Source: Fibrobacter sp. (GTDB lineage: Bacteria; Fibrobacterota; Fibrobacteria; Fibrobacterales; Fibrobacteraceae). Taken from it: a stretch of 8,551 bases of DNA. Under the pieces are notes generated by a model that saw only the letters and a program-made list of their open reading frames with translations, was not told the DNA's origin and made no database searches. Positions 1 to 5,357 of this stretch are shown here, one piece after another (position 1 is the stretch's first letter; each line of letters opens with the position of its first letter). The stretch covers positions 1-8,551 of the forward strand of contig JABUUR010000279.1 of assembly GCA_021443065.1 (NCBI GenBank). The letters are read 5' to 3'. Made by a program: the position numbers and the translations under genes.

Positions 1-7
1 ACTCCTG

Positions 8-55
8 TTACAGGGTCTGCCACCACCAAGCGTTGTTCATGTTCATCGTTTTCAT
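8..55 (-). CDS. Putative Trp-rich leader peptide (15 aa)
   Basis: The peptide reads MKTMNMNNAWWWQTL followed by TAA. Three consecutive Trp codons (positions 28-20) lie close to the stop, the layout of trp operon leader peptides, in which ribosome stalling at Trp codons senses charged tRNA-Trp. A TTGCCA-N17-TATATT promoter would start transcription only about one base before the ATG, so the message may be nearly leaderless. I see no Shine-Dalgarno before this ATG; in-frame ATGs at 46 and 40 are alternative starts. Immediately after the stop the minus strand reads CAGGAGT, so a ribosome-binding site (6-2) appears to serve a gene starting just beyond the left edge. The Trp-sensing role is inferred from the codons alone; the downstream gene is not visible. 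Chance occurrence of WWW in non-coding DNA cannot be excluded. Confidence 0.5.
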   Translation of the reverse strand: MKTMNMNNAWWWQTL

Positions 56-62
56 GTGCGAG

Positions 63-91
63 AATATATAAAAAATTATTTGTTTTGGCAA
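63..91 (-). promoter_or_regulatory. Sigma70-like promoter for the Trp-rich leader
   Basis: On the minus strand a TTGCCA -35 box (91-86) is separated by exactly 17 nt from a TATATT -10 box (68-63), in a strongly AT-rich stretch. The predicted start of transcription, about 56-57, falls directly before the leader ATG at 55. Assignment is by match to the general consensus; Fibrobacterota promoters may differ. Confidence 0.5.
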
Positions 92-157
92 GTGCAAATA
101 AAAACTTTTACCTACAACATTACCATAAAAACGAACGTAGTGATGCTTTTCGTCGGA

Positions 158-192
158 GTTCCAGTGGTGGGCTGCGCCCCCTTGCGTCATTA
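158..192 (+). repeat. Intergenic element copy 1 (GTTCCA ... CCCCTTGCGTCATTA)
   Basis: GTTCCA at 158-163 is followed by a GGTGGGC...GCGCCCCC inverted repeat and then CCCCTTGCGTCATTA (178-192). A second copy with the same borders and a shorter hairpin is at 404-433. The two copies bracket the 22-bp array. Confidence 0.6.
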
Positions 193-193
193 T

Positions 194-340
194 ATATCAT
201 CCCGGCCGTCGTTACATGTCATCCCGGCCTTCGATTAATGTCATCCCGTCCTTCGATTAATGTCATCCCGGGCTTGACCCGGGATCTCACCCCACAATGT
301 CATCCCGTCCTTCGGTTAATGTCATCCCGGCCCTTGAGCC
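194..340 (+). repeat. 22-bp tandem repeat array with CCCGG palindromes
   Basis: Units beginning ATGTCATCCCG (first one ATATCATCCCG) start at 194, 216, 238, 260, 297 and 319. Steps are exactly 22 nt except for one 37-nt step after 260. Simple units continue as CCTTCGATTA or similar. The units at 260 and 319 instead continue into inverted repeats, CCCGGGCTTGACCCGGG (about 267-283) and CCCGGCCCTTGAGCCGGG (about 326-343). The GTCATCCCGG-type palindrome resembles short intergenic repeats known from several bacterial phyla (REP/RPE-like). It is non-coding. Confidence 0.85.
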
Positions 341-351
341 GGGATCAAGTG

Positions 352-380
352 AAAAAAATCCCAGGTCAATTGCCTGGGAT
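352..380 (-). terminator. Intrinsic terminator of the peptidase-sirtuin operon
   Basis: Read on the minus strand, ATCCCAGG (380-373) pairs with CCTGGGAT (365-358) around a 7-nt centre and is followed directly by a run of seven T (358-352). It lies about 67 bp after the sirtuin stop. The plus strand also has a T-run a little further on (391-396), so weak bidirectional function is possible. The left arm overlaps a copy of the intergenic repeat consensus. Confidence 0.85.
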
Positions 381-403
381 GACATCAATGTTTTTTGTTT
401 GGG

Positions 404-433
404 GTTCCAAGGGGGTATCCCCTTGCGTTATTA
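404..433 (+). repeat. Intergenic element copy 2 (GTTCCA ... CCCCTTGCGTTATTA)
   Basis: GTTCCA (404-409) is followed by the small hairpin AAGGGG-GTAT-CCCCTT (409-424 region) and CCCCTTGCGTTATTA (419-433). The first and last blocks match copy 1 at 158-192 with one difference in the last 15 bases. It ends 13 bp from the sirtuin stop codon. Confidence 0.6.
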
Positions 434-446
434 CTCGACCTCAGCT

Positions 447-1139
447 CTATTTGAACGCCTTACACCACCTGGGCACGATCTCCGTGGCCTTCCCCTGAAT
501 ACAGATATCCGTATAGGGGTCGTTTTCGGGAACCTCCAAATTAAGGCAGGTCACTTTTGCCCCATAACTCTTGGCAAAGCTCTTGAAGCCTGCCGCCGGG
601 TAAACCACGCTGCTTGTCCCTATGTACACAAATTCCTCGCACTGCCGCAAGGCGTCTTGAATCCGATCCATGTACAACGGCGGCTCCCCGAAGAACACGA
701 TGTCCGGCCTGCTCATGCTTTCGCAGAAGGGACAGACCGTATCCATGGTTTCGTCTTCGGTGAATACAAACTTGTGGTCTGGATTCCTTTCGCAGGTCAA
801 ACGGTTCAGGTCCCCATGCATGTGGAGAACCTTGCGGCTGCCGGCGCGTTCGTGAAGGTCGTCTACGTTCTGGGTAATCAGCAGAAAATCATTGCCCAGT
901 CGTTTCTCCAATTCCGCCAAGGCAAAGTGCGCCGCATTGGGCTCATGTTCCTTGAGGCCCCGTCTCAAGAAATTGTAGAAGTCCTTGACCCTCTTGCGGT
1001 CTCGGTAGTATCCTTCGGGAGTGCATACGTCATCGATATTCTCGTGCTCCCACATGCCGTCGTTGCCGCGGAATGTACGGAGCCCGGATTCTGCACTGAT
1101 GCCTGCACCCGTCAAAACAACAAGTCGGGGATTCATCAT
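447..1139 (-). CDS. cobB: Sir2-family NAD-dependent protein deacylase (CobB-like)
   Basis: This cytoplasmic sirtuin removes acyl groups from lysines using NAD+, giving O-acyl-ADP-ribose and nicotinamide. Visible motifs are the NAD loop GAGISAESGLRTFRG (residues 11-25), TQNVDDLHERAG (89-100), catalytic His108 in HMHGD, GTSSVVYPAAG (174-184) and NLE (200-202). Its 230 residues fit the short bacterial class III type. The zinc site is incomplete (C116, C136, C139 visible, no obvious fourth Cys), as in other CobB proteins. In CobB/SIRT5 a Tyr-x-x-Arg pair favours succinyl/malonyl-lysine. Here the aligned stretch is FYNFLRR (54-60), so Tyr55 is kept but the Arg position is Leu58. The first ATG (1139) overlaps the upstream peptidase stop as ATGA. 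The second ATG (1136) sits 6 nt from the GGAGG at 1147-1143 and may be the true start. Second gene of a two-gene operon. Confidence 0.95.
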   Translation of the reverse strand: MMNPRLVVLTGAGISAESGLRTFRGNDGMWEHENIDDVCTPEGYYRDRKRVKDFYNFLRRGLKEHEPNAAHFALAELEKRLGNDFLLITQNVDDLHERAGSRKVLHMHGDLNRLTCERNPDHKFVFTEDETMDTVCPFCESMSRPDIVFFGEPPLYMDRIQDALRQCEEFVYIGTSSVVYPAAGFKSFAKSYGAKVTCLNLEVPENDPYTDICIQGKATEIVPRWCKAFK

Positions 1140-2512
1140 AGACCTCCAAAGAACAAGGTCTCGGCAAGAATTCCCTTTTCAAAGTCCGGCAGATAAAGGC
1201 TTTCGTTTTCACCGTGGGCATTGCATTCAGGATCTTCAAGACCAGTCAAAAGAATTGGGATTTCGCCAAAAGTCTTGCGGAAAAGTTCTGCGCCAGGGAT
1301 GCTCGCCCCGCAACCGATGAATTTGGTGGGGGACTGGTATGCCAAGCCCATGGAACTGCTCATCAACTTGAAGAAGGGATGGTCCGTATCCGTCACAAAC
1401 GGGTTTGCACCGTCTTCTATATCCATCTTGATTTCAATCCCGTAGGGAACTTGCTGCTTGAGGAACTCTACAAGTTGTCGGGTGGCAACATCGGCATCCA
1501 TTCCCGGAGCAAGACGGATGCCAATTCGGGCGTAGGCGGTGTCTTGCAAGACGTTACCTGCGTTGGTGCGGCTTCCCACTTCCATTGCGGTTACGACGAT
1601 AGAGGGGCGGCGCCACAAAGACAAGAGAATTTCATCTTCGGGAACTTTCAGTTGTACGTTTTCCAAAACACCGCCGTCGTTGCGGAAAATTTGTTCGGTC
1701 ATGCCCAGGCTCTTGTAAGATGCCAATTCTTCTGCGGTAGGCGGAATCATGGTATCTTCGAAATGAGGAATGAGGATCCTGCCTGTGCCGTCGGTCAAGT
1801 TTGAAATCATGCGGCAAAGAACCTGGCCCACATCGGGAATAGGGCCCGACCATGAGCCGGAATGAAGTGGCGCCTTGGTAGATCTAAGCTCCACGGATAC
1901 CGCGCTCATGCCGCGAAGTGTGGTGGTAATGGAGGGCGTGCCCTTGGCGAAATTCCCAAGGTCTGCGACAATGACCGCATCGCATTTTAGAAGATCCGCA
2001 TGTTCCCTTAGAATTTGCGCAAACCCTGCACTGCCGGATTCTTCTTCGCCCTCGATAATGAATTTCAGGTTGGGGCCGTCCTGCTTTTTCCAGACCCGTA
2101 CCTGTTCAAAAGCGGCCAGGTGGGTGATGATGCCCGCCTTGTCGTCGGCGGTTCCTCGCCCAAAAAGACGTTCACCATTTTCACCCATGACAGCCTCGAA
2201 GGGCTTGGTGTTCCAAAGGGATTCACGCATGGGGGGCTGAACGTCGTGGTGGGCATACAGCAGTATGGTCGGCTTGTCCGGAGTGGTAAGGCTTTCGCCG
2301 TACACCGTTGGCCGGCCGCTGGGGGGTGTCAAGAATTGCACGTTGGAAAGCCCTGCTTCAAGGAACATTTCCTTGACGGCCTGGGCCGATTCCAGAACAT
2401 GGCTTTGGTCGAAATTGTCAAAACTGATGGAGGGAATGCGCACCAAACTGCCCAGTTTCTCGATATACCGGGGCATATTCTCGTGGATGGTGTCTTTAAG
2501 TTGTTTTTCCAT
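1136..2512 (-). CDS. M20-family metallopeptidase (dipeptidase)
   Basis: This is a 458-residue cytoplasmic zinc exopeptidase of the M20 (carnosinase/CNDP/PepV-like) family, which hydrolyses dipeptides or trims short peptides. The metal and catalytic signature is complete: HHD at 88-90, GTADDKAG at 120-127 (Asp123/124), EGEEESG at 154-160, Asp184 in VADLG, and His433 in AHGENE. The lid/dimerisation domain occupies about 195-375 with its conserved His217 in LHSGSWSG. GCGASIPGAE (400-409) is the substrate-binding GxSIP loop. Length and order match the family and there is no signal peptide. The ATG at 2512 follows a weak GGAA and a TTGACA-type promoter with a very short leader. Its stop overlaps the sirtuin start by ATGA, so the two are probably translationally coupled. 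Exact substrate is not predictable from sequence. Confidence 0.95.
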   Translation of the reverse strand: MEKQLKDTIHENMPRYIEKLGSLVRIPSISFDNFDQSHVLESAQAVKEMFLEAGLSNVQFLTPPSGRPTVYGESLTTPDKPTILLYAHHDVQPPMRESLWNTKPFEAVMGENGERLFGRGTADDKAGIITHLAAFEQVRVWKKQDGPNLKFIIEGEEESGSAGFAQILREHADLLKCDAVIVADLGNFAKGTPSITTTLRGMSAVSVELRSTKAPLHSGSWSGPIPDVGQVLCRMISNLTDGTGRILIPHFEDTMIPPTAEELASYKSLGMTEQIFRNDGGVLENVQLKVPEDEILLSLWRRPSIVVTAMEVGSRTNAGNVLQDTAYARIGIRLAPGMDADVATRQLVEFLKQQVPYGIEIKMDIEDGANPFVTDTDHPFFKLMSSSMGLAYQSPTKFIGCGASIPGAELFRKTFGEIPILLTGLEDPECNAHGENESLYLPDFEKGILAETLFFGGL

Positions 2513-2527
2513 GTATGTGTTCCAAAA

Positions 2528-2555
2528 GAATTAGGTCATGTCTACCCGTTGTCAA
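2528..2555 (-). promoter_or_regulatory. Predicted promoter of the peptidase-sirtuin operon
   Basis: The minus strand has TTGACA (2555-2550), a 16-nt spacer and TAATTC (2533-2528). The predicted start of transcription is near 2521, leaving a leader of about ten bases before the ATG at 2512. The -35 box is a perfect consensus and the -10 box is weak. Confidence 0.5.
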
Positions 2556-2620
2556 ACCATAAGATAGCAAAGAAAATCGGTTGAAATGATACCTGCGGTG
2601 TGTTTCAAGTAAACTTATCG

Positions 2621-2640
2621 TAAATGATTATAAATGATTA
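2621..2640 (+). repeat. Tandem 10-bp repeat TAAATGATTA x2
   Basis: Two exact, abutting copies of TAAATGATTA (2621-2630 and 2631-2640) end two bases before the -35 box of the predicted pyrD promoter. One helical turn per copy suits an operator or an AT-rich UP element. No regulator can be named from the sequence. Confidence 0.6.
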
Positions 2641-2642
2641 TT

Positions 2643-2670
2643 TTGTTATTTGCTATTTTATAGTTATAAT
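2643..2670 (+). promoter_or_regulatory. Predicted pyrD operon promoter
   Basis: TTGTTA (2643-2648), a 16-nt spacer and a perfect TATAAT (2665-2670) precede pyrD. Transcription would start near 2677 and give a leader of about 40 nt, which contains a small GTGA...TCAC inverted repeat (about 2682-2695) and an AGGA ribosome-binding site at 2707-2710. Confidence 0.65.
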
Positions 2671-2716
2671 AAAATCTTTAAAGTGATTCCTGTCACCAAA
2701 CATCAAAGGATTGAAA

Positions 2717-3904
2717 ATGTCTTTTAATTTCGTAAATCACGAGTATTACCTGAATTTTGGTGATAGGGTCCTGGCCCTGATTCGAAAGATTTTCCATAAT
2801 AATCCGGAATTTCGCCACGATTCCCTGAAACACGCAGCCAGGTTCGCTCCCTTTATACCCTTCATGGGTGGTCGACCGGACAAATCCAAGACCTTGAAGC
2901 GTGTAATTACTTTTCCGGACCATAGCAATTCCCTTTACCTGGGTTGCCCCATTATTCTGGCCGCCGGTGCCAACAAGACTGCAAGACGCATTTGCGATTA
3001 TGCAAACATGGGCTTTGGCGGTATTTCCGTGGGGACCGCTACCCGCAATTTCCGAGAAGGCAACACCCACCGCCCCCGCATCGGTTTCCTTGAAGAAGAA
3101 CGCGCCATCCACAACAGCATGGGGTTGAACAACGAAGGGGTAGAGGTCATTGCCCAGCGGGTGGATTCCCAGTTGACGAAGGCCCACAAGGTTGGCATGT
3201 GCGTGGGTGTCTCTGTCGCAGAAACGCCGGGCCTCACCGACGAGAACGATAAACTGAAGGATGTTGTGGAAAGTTTTTCCATTGCCTACAAGGCTGGCGA
3301 TTACATCGAGATTAACGTAAGTTGCCCCAATACCGGGGAATCCCGGGTAGACATGGACCTGACTCTTACCGAAAAAATCTTCTGTGAGATTATGGCTTTC
3401 CGCAATTCCCAGACCTTACGAAAGGCGGTGTATGCAAAAATCAGTCCGGACCTTTCCGAACGTCATTTGGTAAACATCATGGACATGCTGGTTCGCTGCG
3501 GCGTAAACGGCGTTGTGGTGGGCAACACTTACCCCACCAAGAAAATCAGCGAACTGCCGGTCCAGACGAAATTCGAGGACCTGACACCACTGCGTGCCGA
3601 TGGAGACTGCGGAGGCATGTCGGGTCGTCCTCTTTACGAAAACATGCTTTGGAACGTAAAATACATTCGTGAACATTACCCCCAGATGAGCGTCATCGCC
3701 TGCGGCGGTATCGACCACGGATTCAAGATATACGATTTGATTAAACTGGGGGTAGACGCGGTACAATGCTATTCCGTGGTCGCCTTCCGTTGGATGGCTG
3801 CCCACGCCATGCGTAAGGAACTGATTGTGGCCCTTGAAGAGGAAGGTTACAGAACCCTTTCTGAATACGACGACCGCAACCCCAAGCAAACCAAGGTCCT
3901 TTAG
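2717..3904 (+). CDS. pyrD: Dihydroorotate dehydrogenase, class 2-like with catalytic Cys
   Basis: This FMN flavoenzyme of the (beta/alpha)8 DHOD family oxidises dihydroorotate to orotate in pyrimidine synthesis. The ATG at 2717 is six bases after AGGA and gives 395 residues; an in-frame TTG at 2711 is a less likely start. A helical N-terminal region (about 1-70) precedes the barrel, as in membrane-associated class 2 enzymes. Motifs are LAAGANK (81-87), VGTAT (105-109), SMGLNNEG (134-141, class 2 style), NVSCPNT (200-206), AKISPDL (240-246, FMN Lys241), GNTYPT (269-274), GGMSGRPL (299-306), ACGGI (328-332) and QCYS (350-353). The catalytic base is Cys203, as in class 1 enzymes, where class 2 normally has Ser in NVSSPNT. 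The electron acceptor is therefore uncertain; no pyrK-like partner is in the window. It is the first gene of a three-gene run, 2 nt before the next ATG. Confidence 0.92.
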   Translation: MSFNFVNHEYYLNFGDRVLALIRKIFHNNPEFRHDSLKHAARFAPFIPFMGGRPDKSKTLKRVITFPDHSNSLYLGCPIILAAGANKTARRICDYANMGFGGISVGTATRNFREGNTHRPRIGFLEEERAIHNSMGLNNEGVEVIAQRVDSQLTKAHKVGMCVGVSVAETPGLTDENDKLKDVVESFSIAYKAGDYIEINVSCPNTGESRVDMDLTLTEKIFCEIMAFRNSQTLRKAVYAKISPDLSERHLVNIMDMLVRCGVNGVVVGNTYPTKKISELPVQTKFEDLTPLRADGDCGGMSGRPLYENMLWNVKYIREHYPQMSVIACGGIDHGFKIYDLIKLGVDAVQCYSVVAFRWMAAHAMRKELIVALEEEGYRTLSEYDDRNPKQTKVL

Positions 3905-3906
3905 CC

Positions 3907-4464
3907 ATGAAAAAAATTCTAACTCTTGTGGCTCTTGTGGCCTCCATGTCCTGGGCGGGTTTCTTTATCGATAACGGCGAAACCAAGGCGGGAGCTTCCC
4001 GCGAAATTCCCTCGTGGTTTTACGGCGGGGCCGTGGATATCGGATACTACCTGCGTTCTGTAGACGTAGGCATCAACCTTCAGGTCGAATTCCGCATGGC
4101 AAAGCATCATTCCGTGGGCTTGTCCGCCAGTGGACTTTTCATAGGCGGGGTTTACGAAGCCGGTGTGGATTACCGATTTTTCTTTGGCGGGTCCATGATG
4201 GAATTTAGCATGGACGATTTTTTGCACCTTGGCCTATCCGGTGTGTTTGTCAAGAATTTCGATGAAATAGATGTCTCGCCCAAGGTTTCCATTGGCTATG
4301 GCCGTGACTTTGTGCCCGTGTCCAAGGCCAACTTTCTTTGCCGACTGGAAATCGGCATAGGCTACATGTTTGGCGACGGAATCGTCGAAGACAGTAAAGA
4401 TGAATTTCTCCATCGCGAAACCAACATCCTTGCCCATTTCAATATCGGAGTCCTTTTCTTCTAG
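3907..4464 (+). CDS. Predicted small outer-membrane beta-barrel protein
   Basis: I do not recognise a named family. The 185-residue product starts with a Sec signal peptide (KK then hydrophobic LTLVALVASMSWA, likely cleavage after Ala17). The mature part consists of alternating polar/aromatic stretches with glycine turns (for example 38-62, 70-95, 100-118, 124-137, 143-156, 175-185), as expected of a small barrel of about eight strands. It ends in Phe-Phe, the C-terminal aromatic signature recognised by the BAM machinery. A single Cys (145) is present. It lies between pyrD (2 nt upstream) and the PDZ-thioredoxin gene (3 nt downstream) with only a poor AAGG upstream, so translation probably relies on coupling. 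A role in envelope structure or as a client of the next gene is inference only. Confidence 0.8.
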   Translation: MKKILTLVALVASMSWAGFFIDNGETKAGASREIPSWFYGGAVDIGYYLRSVDVGINLQVEFRMAKHHSVGLSASGLFIGGVYEAGVDYRFFFGGSMMEFSMDDFLHLGLSGVFVKNFDEIDVSPKVSIGYGRDFVPVSKANFLCRLEIGIGYMFGDGIVEDSKDEFLHRETNILAHFNIGVLFF

Positions 4465-4467
4465 AAT

Positions 4468-5241
4468 ATGAAACACCTTAAGTTGACTGCGTTGCTTATC
4501 GCCTTTGCCGCAAGTTTTTCAAGTGCGGTTCCATGGCTGGGCCTTACCTTTAAAAAAACTACCTACGAAAACCATCTTTCCCTTGTGGTGAAAGGCGTCC
4601 ATCCCAATTCCGGATGCTTTAACGCAGGCATTCAGGCCGAGGATCAAATCATCGGTGTGCAGGGGGCGGTACTTTCTGAAATGAGCCAGATTCAGGATGC
4701 GGTTTCCAAGGGAAAGAGCGGACAAAGCATCAAACTGGATGTTCTTCGTGACGCAAAGAAAATTACAATGACCGTAAAACTGACGGACCGGCCCGATGAC
4801 ATCAGCAGTTTGACGGGCTCCGCCATCGGTAGCAAGATTGCGGAATTCAAGGCCAATTTTTACCAGAACGGCGAAAAGCGGCAGGCAAAGCCCAAGGCTA
4901 CGCTGCTGGACTTCTGGGCAACCTGGTGCGGCCCTTGCCGTAAGACCTTGCCTGTCCTTGCCAATGTGTACAGCAAGTATTCCGCACAGGGGCTGGAAGT
5001 CATTGGCATTTCAAATGAAGACGTGAATACCCTCAACAATTTCTACAACGGGAAGCACAAGTCTCCCTATCCGCTCTACCGGGACGCATCCCAGGATCTC
5101 TGGCGGCGTTACGGCATTCGTGCGGTGCCCACCTTGATGCTTTTGGACCAGAACGGCTATATCAAGCGGGTGTGGAGCGGCGCCCCCAGCCAGGCCCTTG
5201 TAGAAAAACTTGTTCTCGAGGTAATGAACGAAGCTAAATAA
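4468..5241 (+). CDS. Periplasmic PDZ-thioredoxin (TlpA-like) fusion protein
   Basis: The 257-residue protein is predicted to be exported and to act as a thiol-disulfide oxidoreductase in the periplasm. A Sec signal peptide covers 1-20 (FAASFSSA, then VPWLG). Residues about 22-108 read as a PDZ domain: a WLGLTF carboxylate-loop-like start, GVHPNSGCFNAGIQAEDQI (43-61) and KGKSGQSIKLDVLRD (81-95), typical of HtrA/Tsp-type PDZ repeats. A thioredoxin fold follows (about 122-255) with LLDFWATWCGPC (146-157), redox pair Cys154/Cys157 and cis-Pro221 in AVPT. The arrangement suggests a redox enzyme that docks to exposed C-termini or partner proteins, which is inference. Cys50 inside the PDZ domain is an extra thiol. 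The gene starts 3 nt after the barrel gene stop with no good ribosome-binding site, implying coupling, and is followed at once by a terminator. Confidence 0.93.
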   Translation: MKHLKLTALLIAFAASFSSAVPWLGLTFKKTTYENHLSLVVKGVHPNSGCFNAGIQAEDQIIGVQGAVLSEMSQIQDAVSKGKSGQSIKLDVLRDAKKITMTVKLTDRPDDISSLTGSAIGSKIAEFKANFYQNGEKRQAKPKATLLDFWATWCGPCRKTLPVLANVYSKYSAQGLEVIGISNEDVNTLNNFYNGKHKSPYPLYRDASQDLWRRYGIRAVPTLMLLDQNGYIKRVWSGAPSQALVEKLVLEVMNEAK

Positions 5242-5277
5242 AAAAAATCCCGGTGATTCACCGAGACTTTTTGTTTG
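5242..5277. terminator. Bidirectional intrinsic terminator between convergent genes
   Basis: An A-run (5241-5247) leads into TCCCGGTG-ATT-CACCGAGA, where CGGTG (5251-5255) pairs with CACCG (5259-5263) and further pairs form beyond one mismatch. A T-rich tract CTTTTTGTTT follows (5267-5276). On the minus strand the same hairpin is followed by eight T-rich bases, so it can end both the pyrD operon and the lipoprotein transcript. Confidence 0.85.
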
Positions 5278-5300
5278 GAGCAAATGAAAACCTGGCTTCA

Positions 5301-5357
5301 TCAACCATGTTTCAACAACAGGACGGCAAAACTGGCTGCAAGAACAGTTAGGAACCC
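5301..5357 (-). other. In-frame hydrophobic extension after the lipoprotein stop
   Basis: Directly after the TAA of the lipoprotein gene the same frame continues GFLTVLAASFAVLLLKHG and then TGA (5303-5301). The segment resembles a short membrane span with a basic tail. It has no ATG of its own, so it would be made only by stop-codon readthrough, or is the relic of a longer protein, or is chance. Confidence 0.2.

Larger units (their letters stand above)
56..446. other. Gene-free intergenic block
   Basis: This is about 390 bp without a convincing gene between the left-edge leader and the sirtuin gene. It holds the leader promoter (63-91), about 65 bp of AT-rich DNA with no evident signal, two related GTTCCA...CCCCTTGCGT elements (158-192 and 404-433), an array of 22-bp units (194-340) and an intrinsic terminator (352-380). 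Open frames here on the plus strand translate repeats into MSSRP/NVIP-type strings and are not proteins. Confidence 0.8.

Noticed and set aside
8..190. 60-residue minus-strand protein extending upstream of the Trp-rich peptide
   Set aside because: The upstream portion lacks a start signal, runs through the AT-rich promoter and part of the repeat element, and reads as non-coding. Only the last 15 codons fit the promoter position.
194..340. CRISPR array
   Set aside because: The 22-nt units are contiguous with no unique spacers, contain internal palindromes, and no cas gene is nearby.
297..1196. Long plus-strand open frame of about 299 codons across the repeats and sirtuin gene
   Set aside because: Its start lies in the GTCATCCCG repeats and the rest is antisense to the sirtuin, whose motifs are unmistakable. 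No family features appear.
2682..2695. Riboswitch or pyrimidine attenuator in the pyrD leader
   Set aside because: The predicted leader is about 40 nt with only a 4-bp GTGA/TCAC stem, too short for a known aptamer or a terminator-based attenuator.
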